Of a DNA stretch of 64,000 nucleotides, positions 50,666 to 62,250 are shown one piece after another (position 1 is the first letter of the stretch; the number at the start of each line of letters is the position of its first letter). A model generated the notes under the pieces. That model did no database searches and had not been told where the DNA came from. It worked only from the letters and a program-made list of their open reading frames with translations. Position numbers and translations under genes: made by a program. This stretch comes from Nannobrachium achirus (Eukaryota; Chordata; Actinopteri; Myctophiformes; Myctophidae): positions 8,778,322-8,842,321 of the forward strand of contig OY997655.1 in the NCBI GenBank assembly GCA_963921795.1. The letters are read 5' to 3'.

Positions 50666-52137
50666 GGCTTGACCTTGATGACCGCCACTATCATTGTTGT
50701 CTTCGTCGTCACCCGGATCTACACAGATCGCCCTTGGTAAGATCTTCAGAGGGAGAGTCTGAGAAGTGCTGATGCGAAAGAACGTAAAGAGTGCCTCGGT
50801 GAAGCTCTGTGTGAAGGTGTGCAGGTGTGTGTCGGTGTCGGCATCGGAGAAGGACAGCTTTCCTTGGTCCCAGTCCAGCTGGACTCTGATCCTCTGAGGT
50901 TTCTGCTCCACTGGGAGATAACATAGTGACCCCTGGGCCTGGGAGTGTGCTATGTACTTGCCACCATATAACATTATTGTCATGTGCTGACCCACTCCGT
51001 TCCCCTTCCTCTTATCAGACTCTGCCATCATACCTACTGCCCAGCGTGTACTGTATTGTCTCCGACCGTGACATTCCAGCGGTGAATCCCTGAGTTGAAG
51101 CCCAGGACACGGACCCTGTGGTCGAACCTCTCCGGGTTGTCAGGAACGGCTGTTTGATTAGTTGTTTGGATCCCCAGTCGCCATTCTGTTAAGGACTGCC
51201 ATCTCACCTTGGTCAGGATGAGTTGTGGATGGGCAGTGTTGGGGTCCAGAATGACGGGGGTGTAGGAGACAGTGTCCTTCATCTTGTCCCAGACTCTGAA
51301 GGTCAGGTTTCCCAGGTGTTTGTTCACGTCTATCAGCGCTCCTGCAGACATCGGCTGTGGGTCCGGCAGTGTGAGCTGGACTCTTTGCACTGTGGTCTTG
51401 TAGTTCTGCAGGAATGAGATGTGTTCAGCTCTCAGCTCCTCCTCTATGGCTCTGATGGTGTCTGAAAGGGTCGATATGTCTGTGTTCAGAGCATCAATCT
51501 TCTCCTGCATCATCTGACTCTTCTGCTGCTCTTCCTCCCTCAGTGCAGCGATCTTGGCCTCCTCTTCCTTTTGTAGAAACCGATGCATCTTCACAAACTG
51601 CTCTTGAATCTGCATCTCTACGTGGCTGGTCTGGAACCGAATGTATCCTGCTGTTTGACTACAGTTTGTTTTACATTTATTAAATACCTCCAGTTTGTCC
51701 TGTAAAGGCTTCAGTGACGTCCGCACTTCCTCCTTGTAATCCAGGGCAGCTTCATCGATGGGTCTGAAACTGTGGTCGGTGTGTTTTTTGGAATCTCGAC
51801 ACACAACGCACACTGGCTGCTGACATCCCAGACAGAACAGTTTGAGTTTCTCAGCGTGCAGACCGCATAGATCCTCAGACCCCGATGGAGTTCTCTTACG
51901 TTTCGAAGCTCTCCGCTCTCTCTCCCGTAAGAAGGCCTCACACAGGTTCTTCAGAGCTTCGCAAGAATTCATTTTGTTGCAAAACGGACATTCCTTTATT
52001 GGCTTTTTTCTCCACAATTGCTGCCGACAGGCTTTACAAGAGCTGCTGCTACACGACAGGAGCACGGGATCAGTGAAGATGTCATGACACACAGGGCAAG
52101 TTGAATCTTTTTCTGGAAGAGACGACGTGGAAGCCAT
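50630..52137 (-). pseudogene. Second TRIM35/A33-like copy, damaged
   Basis: The copy is clearly the paralogue of the gene at 42722 (same MASTSSLPEK start, RING, B-box, coiled coil and SPRY). The first frame runs from 52137 to a stop at 51034 (367 residues). The SPRY continues in another frame (51031-50630), so a small insertion near 51050 (AATACAGTACACGCTGG against AACACATGCTGG in copy 1) breaks the reading frame inside SPRY, about residue 360. The RING ligand His31 is replaced by serine (SCSSSSCKAC), which should weaken zinc binding. B-box ligands are intact. Copy-2 SPRY also lacks several residues present in copy 1. It could make a RING-B-box-coiled-coil protein without a whole SPRY if translated, but pseudogene is more likely. 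The last codons come from a hairpin arm. Confidence 0.85.
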
Positions 52138-52571
52138 TTCTTCTCCCGAGTGAAACAACAAAAGCAGTGGTACTGGTAACAGTCCCTCCTCTAGAATGTT
52201 CACTGAAGTTTATTTTAAGTTTACAAAGTCTTCATATGACAGAGTCAGCCGCAGATTAAAGTCACCTGGACCTCGGTCACTGCAAGTTGTGTGTTTGATT
52301 TGGAAGTGAATCTTACCTTATCTTGTCTGTCTCTGTGTTTGTGTCCAGTGTTGCCAGATCTTGCGAGAAAGACAAGCAACCAGGTCAATGAAAACAAAGT
52401 ACAAACCCTGTAGGTCACTTAAACCAAGAGGTGAATTTCTATTTGTTTTTTAGCAACTACAGGAAAACAAGCCCAACGTCACTTAAAATAAGCAGACATG
52501 GCAACACTGTGAGGTTGATAAACTCTCTGTTTGTCTGGGAGCTTTGACAATGCACACAGAATGTTGTGCAG

Positions 52572-52601
<30 letters not shown>
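52138..52601 (-). repeat. Upstream part of the TRIM segmental duplication
   Basis: It matches 42723-43126 and 43809-44000 in order, without the copy-1 insert, and ends in a (CT)n run at 52574-52601. This shows that the duplication covered at least 0.45 kb upstream of the gene. Confidence 0.82.
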
Positions 52602-52606
<5 letters not shown>

Positions 52607-53599
52607 AGCACGCACCCAGCCGCACGCACGCACGCACACACACCTAAATTAAGACAAGATGTCTCAAGTCATCATGTCCACCACAAGGAGGCAAAAGAAG
52701 AATCAACGGACAATACTCAAAAGATGATTTGTTTGCAGCATTGATTTGGTCACAATAATTCAACCTTTAACAATAAGATTGCTTGCAGCAACATCTCAAT
52801 GGTTCAGTGTTTTTAAAGCTCCTGTACTACCCCTCACCGTAAGCTTCACCAAAACATCCTACCGAGGGCCCGGCGCCAGGGACATGCTGGGCCCCTGATT
52901 CAGCCCGGGAAAAGGAGTTGGAGAGGCCCTCTTTACACGCGGTCGCACGCCAGATTTCTTTGCCTTTCGGACACGCCGCAAGGCCCCAAATACTAACCAA
53001 TGAGAGGTTACTGTGATTTTAGGTCTCATTTGTAGATCAGCTGTAAAGCCTGTAATATGATTGGGTGGAACTCCTGGGCCATCCCACTGGAGCCTGTGAT
53101 TGGGCCACTAGGAGTAGTCAAGGAAGCTAGGGAGTAGCGGGCCGGTATTCAGATGATAGCCAAGCCAGTGGGGCCAATGTGATGGCTCTGTGGGCTGCTG
53201 CTACTCAGCGCTATAGAGCTCTATAGCGCTGCTGCTGCTACTCAGCACTACAGAGCTCTATAGCACTGCTGATGCTGCTACTCAAAGATTGGCCTTTGTT
53301 CTGAGTTGTCCCGCTTTTCCCAATGGCCCGGCGCGCCCGTGCGTGGGAATTCTCAAGAGGGAGGGAAAGAGGAAAGCCCAGGCCCGGCCACACGCGTTAA
53401 ATCCCCAAAACTATTGTCTGTGTTGGTTCAGTGAAGCTATGATTGAAAAGAAGTGAAATGAGTCATTTTATTTCTGTAGGCTGAACTTTGACAAAAAGGT
53501 TGACATTTTCTTTAGTAAACATCTGTGTTCTTAATATAATGTTATGATGATCTGTTGAGCACATTTGATCATCAATCTTAACAAAACTTGTGAAATTAT
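52602..53599. other. No gene; small compound repeat at 53195-53285
   Basis: GCTGCTGCTACTCAG(C/A) alternates with AGCGCTATAGAGCTCTATAG-type palindromes in two to three units. Otherwise no coding or known repeat signal. Confidence 0.5.
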
Positions 53600-53764
53600 A
53601 ACTTCGCTTGTAACTTCTTGTAACTTGTAACTTGAGCGAAAAATGACCCTCAGTTACTTGACGAGTTACAGAAATATGAATGTAACTCAGTTACCAGCGA
53701 GTTACAGCAAAGTGTAACTTAGTTACATAACTCAGTTACATGTATCTTTAACTTCCTCAACACT
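53600..53764 (+). mobile_element. hAT-like GTAACTCAGTTAC repeat fragment
   Basis: Multiple GTTAC/GTAAC motifs run to a terminus TTCCTCAACACTG, the mirror of a common fish hAT start CAGTGTTG. The other end is absent. Confidence 0.6.
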
Positions 53765-54528
53765 GGACGTTGGAAACTTGTGGATAAAGCTACAATAAGT
53801 CAATAAATCGAGTTGTTTTAGTTTTACAGGTTTCCTTTTTATTGTTCTTTTTTTCCCCTCCCAATAAATCATCTCACCTTGACCAACTTTTTAATGAAGC
53901 TGACCTTGGGAGTTTTCTGAAAAGCATAACGATGCTAATTATTTGCCGAACAACGGGGAACTGATTAGACGCGTGAGCAGACCGCTATTTCCACACAGAG
54001 CAGCCAGTCTGACATGAAACACAGGTGTTAACAACGTTAAGTTAATTAAGGTTGCGTTCTATTCAGGTCAAACAGAGTCAGGGTGCAGCTGATGCTATTT
54101 GTGTACGTTGTTGTTGTTGTGGGCCCACAGGAAACATATACCCTGCCACTCCACATCCAGGAGCTTTTAATTAGGTTGATTAATCAAACCCCAGTTTGTG
54201 CTGCTCCATGTCAATATGGTCATTGACTAAACGAGTTCTCTTCATGTGTCATGTCACTGTTAATGAGCTGGTGGTGCCAGTTTTACTGTTTTAGGACACT
54301 CTCACGTGGGCAAAAGAGCTCTGGAGGGAGGGGGCTGGGACCGGACCAGCCTTGGGAATCCACCAGACGCCAAACCACGTGCCCCAAGCATACAACCCTG
54401 ATTGGCCCATTCAATTCACCCGCTCCTCGGGCGGAGAAGAAATAAAATATTAAATCTCTGGGGTCAGTCCACACTACACACCACCCACCAACAGGGGGTG
54501 GTAATGTGCGGACTGATTTATCAGGCTA
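53765..54528. other. No recognised feature
   Basis: Short frames on both strands around 54250-54600 overlap one another and show no domain. Confidence 0.4.
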
Positions 54529-54786
54529 ATATAGCGCCACCATCAGGCAGATTTTTTCAAACACATTTTTGGACACTGCTCCTACAGATTTTGCACTAGA
54601 ATCACGCAAATCGGTACGCAGTATGGCTACACTCATCTCATCAACATGGATCTGTCCCATATAGCGCCACCATCAGGCCGACTTTTTCAAAAACATTTTT
54701 GGACACTGCTCCTACACATTTTGCCCTAAAATCACGCTGCGACCTGACGGTCGCTTATCTCCCGATTAGGGAATCTTACTGGTTTA
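54529..54786 (+). mobile_element. GCGACC-family fragment
   Basis: Two CACCATCAGGC(A/C)GA(T/C)TTT phrases and CACGCTGCGACCTGACGG with TCCCGATTAGGGAATCTTAC match 46665-47150. The 5' part is missing. Confidence 0.75.
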
Positions 54787-55192
54787 GTTGTATCAATACT
54801 AGCCCTGAAACATGACTGTCAGTGTCACCACCGTCATCAGCGGTGGTTCCAGGACGGGAGGGGCTATGGGGGAGCTGTTTTTTTTTTAGAGCAGGGGCTG
54901 AATACTTTGGGCAACAAATGGTAATGAACAGTACAGATATGACAAACGAGATTCTCTGGCTTAGGGTATGGATAACTGAGCAGACCAGATCATTGGCAGT
55001 TTCCAGCGCCAAATCTGAGGACTGATCGGATATAGGGTTTTTGTGACTCTTTTCTTTTTTTCTTTTTGTGAATTTTAAGTTGTAAAACGGTTAAAGTATT
55101 TTGATAGTAATCATTGCTATGGAGTGTTTGTGCCGTCACAGGAGTCTCTGCATCTCTCCAGATCATTGATAGGCAATATCTATCTCCTGATT

Positions 55193-55229
<37 letters not shown>

Positions 55230-55388
55230 GCCAGTGATGAGCAGAGTGGATGTGAGCCGCTGTACCCCACATGGACGCAGGGGGGCACTGTTGGTCCACC
55301 GTGAAATAATAATACATTTAAAAAAAAACTACACAGCTGCAGCATTCTCCTGAATTGAGGACAAGCCTTTCATAACGCCACACCACAC

Positions 55389-55477
<89 letters not shown>

Positions 55478-55639
55478 GCGTGTGCGTGCGCGCGCGGCTG
55501 CCATTGTCTCATCACAGTGGGTCATGGTGGATATAATGAGTTATTTTGGGAGGGTTATATATCTTACAGCAGCCTCCATTGTCTCTCTATCCTTTTAAGC
55601 TAGTTAGTCCGGGAACGCAAAACCTGCATCATGTTAGAT
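54787..55639. other. No gene; (CT)n at 55196-55227 and (GT)n at 55391-55472
   Basis: Two microsatellites and a TTTCTTTTTTTC run. Frames here are driven by the repeats. Confidence 0.6.
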
Positions 55640-55678
55640 TTGAACCACTTTAACCATTGCTTTATGCTTTAGCTATTG

Positions 55679-55751
55679 AAAAATAGCAGATATACAAGCT
55701 CACAGCGCGGCACCGAGTGCCGCGCTGCGAGCTTGTAGATCTGCTATTTTT
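55679..55751. repeat. Hairpin cassette
   Basis: Identical in pattern to the copy at 34150, with centre GCGCGGCACCGAGTGCCGCGC. Confidence 0.94.
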
Positions 55752-55992
55752 GAAAAACATTTGTGCAAGTCTTTGAATATTTTTGACCCCATTCTATAAA
55801 TGTCTCCTAAACCCTTCTTCTAAATCAGTGGTTCTCAAGCTTTTTCATGTCTAGGACCTCCAAAATTACATGCATTTGGCCCGCGGACCCCCATCTCAAA
55901 ATATGTTGTTCCAGGGACCACCCAGAAGCAAATATTTGAGTCACAGATGTTCGCTTTTAAAAATAAATATTCAAAGATTCTTTTTTCTTCTC

Positions 55993-56065
55993 AAAAATAG
56001 CATATCTACAAGCTCGCAGCGCGGCACTCGGTGCTGCGCTGTGAGCTTGTATATCTGCTATTTTT
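55993..56065. repeat. Hairpin cassette, inverted partner
   Basis: The counterpart of 34580 with centre GGCACTCGGTGCTGCG and a single change. Confidence 0.92.
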
Positions 56066-56318
56066 CAGTAGTTAAAGCACTAAATGATTCTAGGCCTATT
56101 TGGCTTAATTGGGTCCGGCTGAGATTGACAGGGAAGATCTGACAAGAGGAAGAAGCACTGGCGTGGAACCAGGCTTGTTTACTCTCCTCTGTCGTGGTTG
56201 TACTTTATACAGTATATGACCGTATAGCTGTGGAAAGTACCTAAGTACATTTACTCAAGTAACTGTACTTTACTGGAGTATGTTCATTGTTCGATGCTTC
56301 GTACTTCTACTTCACTAC

Positions 56319-56871
56319 GGGCGCGTTCGGAAATGCGCACTCAACGCACCGGTGTGCCATGTTGTCGTTCGTTTATTCGGTGCACTTGGTGCGTTGTCGT
56401 TCGGAAATCCAGTGCGCGGCGCACTGGTGTGTTGAGTGCACGCACTCACCAACCCTACTCAGAAGATGGGGTTAGGCGCTGTGGTGCGTCAGTGTGGTGT
56501 TTTGATTGGTTGGTTTTCATCGCCGTGTCTCGAGCGCTTCTCAGCTGTGAACAATGGAGGAAATGACCGCAAATGCAGCATTTACAGCTTTATTGGTCGT
56601 TTGGGCTTGATAGTTTCACACGCATCAACATGTAAACTAACAGCAGGTATGCCAATATTATGAATTACATCTCCTTTCAATATCAACGTTACGTTAGCAA
56701 CTGCTGCTTTTAAGGAAGTTTACCTTCAGAGTTCAGAGTGAAAAAGCACACAGCTGACTCAGTCTTAACTGGTCGTTCGTAAATAAGCCACACTGAACGC
56801 ACTCTCCAACGCCACGCCCACTGCACTCACTACACTGAGCACACACCCGGTGCGGGTTTCCGAACGCACCC
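56319..56871. mobile_element. TIR element with GGGCGCGTTCGGAAA ends
   Basis: GGGCGCGTTCGGAAA mirrors TTTCCGAACGCACCC. A second GTTCGGAAATCCAGTGCG phrase and several AACGCAC/GTGCGTT motifs lie inside. It is inserted in a TACTTTACTGGAG-type repeat. No secure target duplication. Confidence 0.82.
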
Positions 56872-57129
56872 AACATCACATTGTACTTTTTACTCTCTGA
56901 CATCGTAGACCACATGAGACTGACACAGTTTGGCTTTCCAAGATATGGGCCTATGGACGGGTTTCTGGTCCACGTTACACTGATAAGAACTAGATGCATG
57001 TGTAGGTCGGTACCAAAATGAGCCAATGAAACCAGCGCTCCCCAAAACAACAGGTTTGGGTATTGGTAGGAATTGATTACTTGATACAGTCACCTGTGCA
57101 TTTAGTCTCAATGTTTGTAAACAAGAAAC
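56872..57129. other. No recognised feature
   Basis: No coding or repeat signal that I can support. Confidence 0.4.
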
Positions 57130-57578
57130 GGGTCTATTATTGATGGCATCAGTGATCTCCGTTCTTTTGTGGAACGCCCTACCAAAGGCCTTAAAGGAGT
57201 GTGGTTCCCTAGCATCCTTTAAAATCGCCCTGAAAAACCACTTACAGATGGCAGCCATTCGCAACTGGCAATAACAAACCTAGCCCCCAGCCTCCCCTGA
57301 CCCTTCTTTGTATTTACCTACTGTATATATTTTTTGCACTGTTTATTTTATTTTTATTTACTTTTTCCTGACTATCTACTGCATAGTACTGTGTTCTATC
57401 CGTCTGTCATTCAATGTTATATGAGATACTTCAATGGTTTCCTATGGAAATAAGCGTATTCTTTTCTAGGATCTCCTTTCAGTAGACCTTGTACCAGTGA
57501 ACTGTACCGTCATGAAACTGTACCTTTTTTTATGCAAACTTCTAATAAAGTCTTCAATCAATCAATCAATCAATCAAT
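57130..57578 (+). mobile_element. LINE 3' end (L2/Rex1-like), forward copy
   Basis: The frame reads LLWNALPKALKECGSLASFK and IALKNHLQMAAIRNW then stop, the C-terminal motif of L2/CR1/Rex1-type ORF2. A 3' UTR follows and the copy ends AATAAAGTCTTCAATCAATC with an AATC run. It is the best-preserved of five tails in the window (11609, 26293, 48374, 48659). Confidence 0.9.
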
Positions 57579-57718
57579 CCATATATGGGACTGACACAGA
57601 TATTTCCATATATGGCAATTAATTTATTCCCCATTGACCTGAATGGGTAAAATTCGAATGACACAACTAATTTGCATAATTCGTGTCACGACAACGACAA
57701 CACACTTTCCAACGATTT

Positions 57719-57868
57719 CCAATTGCATCTTTATAGTTCTACCTACAGTATGAGGACAGATTCTGCCAATGCATTACAATGGCACTCCATTCCCATTGAA
57801 ATGCATTGGCAAATCTGCCCTCATAGCCATTACAGTATGTAGAATGAAATTGCAGTGTGACTGTGCCA
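57719..57868. repeat. Foldback repeat, 150 bp
   Basis: CCTACAGTATGAGGACAGAT and AATGCATTACAATGG are mirrored by CCATTGAAATGCATTGG and ATAGCCATTACAGTATGTAG with mismatches. Confidence 0.75.
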
Positions 57869-57910
57869 TTCTAGTAGTTACTTTGCAGATTTAGAATATA
57901 ATTACGATAA

Positions 57911-58416
<506 letters not shown>

Positions 58417-58770
58417 ACAACTTAAGCTCTATATATAAAATAGGGCATTAGTGGGTTGGAAATATGAATGTATAAACTATCGAAACGTGCAAATACCCAA
58501 GCTTACTCGAGCCCAATTTTGAACCATTTGAGTACTTTTACTCCGTTAGTATCTTACAGATTTTATGCCAATACTTTTTGTACTTCTCCCCAAGTAACAT
58601 TTCGAATACAGGCATTTTACTTGTAACGGAGTACTTTCTACCTCGTGCTGCTGTTGCTACGCTTGCTTTTGTAAATAAAATCGCAAAGCTACTTCCGCCA
58701 CGGTTTTGTGCACTGACACACAACACGCAAGCAACAACAGGGGGAAGGTTTTGTGTACACGCGGCAGCGC

Positions 58771-58776
<6 letters not shown>
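58417..58776. other. ACTTTTACT-type repeat, no gene
   Basis: AGTACTTTTACTCCGTTAG and ACTTGTAACGGAGTACTTT face each other at 58533 and 58618. No coding signal. Confidence 0.5.

Positions 58777-58860
<84 letters not shown>
58777..58860. repeat. (CA)n microsatellite
   Basis: About 40 CA units. Confidence 0.97.
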
Positions 58861-58863
<3 letters not shown>

Positions 58864-59087
58864 ACAGAGTGATGGTTTTGTTTCTTGGTCCTGTATTGCA
58901 TGGCTGCCTGCAGAATGTGCAGTATAGCTTTGTCGTGATGAATTATTGAACTGTCTTCATGCTGTATATTCATGTTGGAGAGACTGTACTGTACTCTAGA
59001 GTAGACAGTATACTGTATGTCTTCACCATGCTGTCTGCTGTGGAAACCATCCTATAGTCCAAAACCACTCCTTTTTTAAATGTACAG

Positions 59088-59435
59088 AACAGATCCTTCT
59101 CGAAAAATGTGAATATTTTGTCAAAAGCATTGCAGATGTCCTAGCATCCCAAATCATAACTGACATCGGAAACTTCCCACTGGACTTCAAGCAACTCTGA
59201 CTTCACAAGGTTGACATTTCTCTATTATAAATCCTTGTTTTGAGTGGTCTCGTGTAATATTGTGATGTTTTGAAATATGGACTTTTGATATTCATGTATG
59301 CCATAGAAATGCCAAAACAAAAGTTTTAACAAAAAAAAGGTTTAGAATAATTCACTGAATGTCCAATGTATCTATATGCAAGTTTCAAGAAGTACTTTTA
59401 CACAATATTCAAATTCTTCAAGAAGGATCTGTATT
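59088..59435. mobile_element. Possible TIR element with ACAGATCCTTCT ends
   Basis: ACAGATCCTTCTCGAAAAAT at the left is mirrored, imperfectly, by CTTCAAGAAGGATCTGT at the right over about 30 bp. No coding content. Confidence 0.6.
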
Positions 59436-60487
59436 TTTAAGACATTTTAAATCTAGCGATTCATTTACGGAATGTCGGTCCGCATGCTGAAATCACTGAT
59501 ACTAAACAGTGTCTCCGTAATGGTAACAGCCGCATGCTGAAACGATGTCCGACATCTCACTGACTAACGTCACATCATTGACTGACATCGCAGAACACCA
59601 TATATGGGCATAAACGGCGGGGTTCTCCAACATTACTTCAATCGCTCATATACTGTGTACTCATAGGCCTACTGTGCGCTATACCAGAACCTTTGCTGCC
59701 AATGATGGCATGTGAAAACAACCCAAAAAAACAAACTTCCAGCAAGTTATGCTAATTATTTTGTAGGAAACTGTAATGAAAACGTGGCTTTAAATGTCTG
59801 AATACTGAATCAAGCAAATTAAAATCTGTCCGGGGTGCTCACAAAAGCCTGATTAGCAGTGGTGTGATATGGATTTTAGAAGTGGTACCCCTCTAAATTC
59901 ATGACGTCACGTATGTGCGCGCGTGCACGCGCATGTGTGCACGCATGCCTGCCGCGCGGTGCTAGTTGAAATACTGTATTCAACATCACAACATTTTTAA
60001 TGTAGCCTAACTATATTTCTTATTATTTAGTTACATTGTTAATTAGTTTCAATTAATGTGTTTCAATTAATGTATTTCTTTATATCAAATATAAAATAAC
60101 TTTACACAACATAGACTTTACTTTACAATCATAGACACTTTCGGAACTCTCCCTCCGCTATGCATGCAGCTCTGACAAAACAACACACAGCTTCGTTTTT
60201 CTTCCACTCTTTTGAAGTAAACTAGAGGCCACTTTTAACCGCACAGATTCGTCGACGATTCGGCGGCGGATAGCGTATGTTGCCGAACGGGAGCTCATCG
60301 TCAGGTTTTCGGCAGCGGGTCGGGAACGTTTATAACGGTTGCTGGTATATAAACAGAAGCATTAGTTATAGCGAAATGAGGGAGGTGGTGGGTCAGTATA
60401 GAATAAATCAAAAAGGAATTAGCAAAATAGCATTAGCTGAAATTAATGAATTAAGTAAATAAACAAATAAAGTTTCAAATAAGAAAG
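59436..60487. other. No recognised gene
   Basis: Two CCGCATGCTGAAA phrases (59478, 59531) and a GCGCGCGTGCACGCGCATG stretch near 59918 are the only patterns. The short frame at 60277-60462 shows no domain. Confidence 0.45.
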
Positions 60488-61136
60488 TGTTCACTTACTC
60501 AAAAATCAAATAATAAGTCCTCAAAAAGGGTCAACTAAAGGGAGCTCTTTCAGCTTAAGTGTCCAGGCACTATTGATAATTCAACTTAAATGTCCAAAAA
60601 AGAAACAAAAGGAACTCAGTCTATGTGGTGGGGATGGCAATTCCCCTATTACCACCTCTTGATCTCAGATTCAAGGTCCGTATAATAATCCTCCATGGAA
60701 CTGTTCATTCATCCAATGGAATAGGGAGATGGAAAAGATCCAATATCCTTCAGTGGTCTTCCGTAGTCTTCAAAAGAACTAGCCACTAAACTGCAATAAT
60801 CTATCATAGACTTCAGAAAGCAAGGTCTTGGGGAATCATCCTCTTGCTCCTCTCCTCTCAGTGTTTCACACTGGTCTGGCAGCCCTCGGGCGCCCAGGTG
60901 CAGCAAACATTTTGTAAGTGTCCACACCCCAATCAGTCTAGCCTGATGGGGTGATTGTTGGGTGGGGTCTCAATCATTGCCAGGTCACTCCCAGCAATGG
61001 AATATCAGCCATCCCATAAATATGAAAATAAACATCTCTTTGAACATAAATGATCACACAAATGGAAAATGAAAGTCATCATAATTGAAATAAAAAATAT
61101 AAAGAAAATATAATGTGACTCTGGGCAGTGGTTACA
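60488..61136 (-). repeat. Ty3/gypsy LTR, reversed
   Basis: It begins TGTAACCACTGCCCAG on the minus strand directly after the purine tract. The distal boundary at 60488 is inferred from a TG-type end and is not confirmed by a second full LTR in the window. Confidence 0.6.
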
Positions 61137-62250
61137 TACTCCCCTCCCCTAATGGAAGAGGCTCCTTGGGGCCGAAATAAGCTTTCAGGTTCTGAACGTG
61201 ATATACATCACTATGCTCTTCCTGACCTAGGAGTGACACAGAGTAGTTGACAGGGCCTAACCTTTTCTGTATCTTAGCAGGACCCTTCCACTTAGGAGCG
61301 AGTTTAGCCATGAAACCTATTTCTGCTTTAGAAAGGGGGTGATCTCTGATCCACACTAGATCTCCAGGTTCAAATGCAACCTGCTGACGCCTGAGATTAT
61401 AATAGCGACCCTGTTTCTCTTGAGCTTTTTACACATTATGTCTGACACTCTCAATTAACCTTTGCTGTCTTTCCAGCAGGGCATAAGCGCTCTCATCAGG
61501 ATCAGGAGCTCGGCACAGGACCCTCTCTAGTGGGCCTTTCAGTTTGCGTCCCAGGGCTACCTCGGCTGGAGTGAAGCCTGTAGTTTCCTGCCATGCCGAG
61601 TTGATTGCGAACCGGAACTCAGCAAGCCACATGTCCCATGTATTGTGTTTGTCTTTGACAAAAGATGCCATCATTGTCTTCAGGTTGCGATTGACGCGTT
61701 CGGTCATGTTTGTCTGAGGATGGTATGCAGTGGTTAGTTTCTGGACCACACCCCACTGTTGACATATCTGTGTCAGCAGATGAGAAGTAAATTGGGCTCC
61801 TCTGTCCGACACCAAGTACTTGGGGGTACCCCACCTTGTGAAGATCTCCTCTATCAGCAAGGAAACTATCTTTGGTGACTTCGCTTCTCGCATGGGAAAA
61901 AGCTCAACCCATTTCGAGAAATAATCGACCACCACCAAGAGGTATTGGTTACCTTTCCTGCTCCTAGGAAAAGGTCCCATGATGTCAACACCTAGCATAA
62001 AACCAGGCTCCTTCACGGCAGTCGATTGCAAGTGGCCTGCAAGTGGCAAGTGGCCTGACAGCTTAGTCAGTTGGGGCTTGTATTTTTGGCATGTGACACA
62101 GCTCTTGGTGTACTCCCATACATCCTTCCTCACATCTGGCCAGTAGGCAACGTCCCCTCTAGTGATGGCATAGCAGGAGTCCTTGTGGAGACGTCTTAAA
62201 GGTCCCAGTGAGGGACTGAAGTCTTGCAATAATGGTGCGTTCATGATGGC
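60488..62250 (-). mobile_element. Ty3/gypsy fossil, reversed copy
   Basis: On the minus strand this has an integrase region (HHCC-type zinc finger with CVTCQKYK, then a DDE core containing GVDIMGPFPRS, VSDRGAQFTS and a TERVNRNLKTM segment) and a GPF-like C-terminal part. It is followed by a purine tract AGGGGAGGGGAGTA and an LTR that starts TGTAACC at 61136. The LTR probably ends near 60488 (TGTTCAC on the plus strand), about 650 bp. Reverse transcriptase was not seen. The copy looks broken and young, since it is nearly identical to its inverted partner. Confidence 0.85.

Larger units (their letters stand above)
55640..56107. mobile_element. Two-hairpin composite element, copy 3
   Basis: It carries hairpins at 55679-55751 and 55993-56065 with CAGTGGTTCTCAAGC at 55827 between them, as at 34091-34695 but with a shorter linker. 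It ends near AGGCCTATTTGGCTTAA. Confidence 0.8.

Noticed and set aside
53030-53050. Hairpin arm (TTTGTAGATCAGCTGTA)
   Set aside because: Too short and without a partner to be called.
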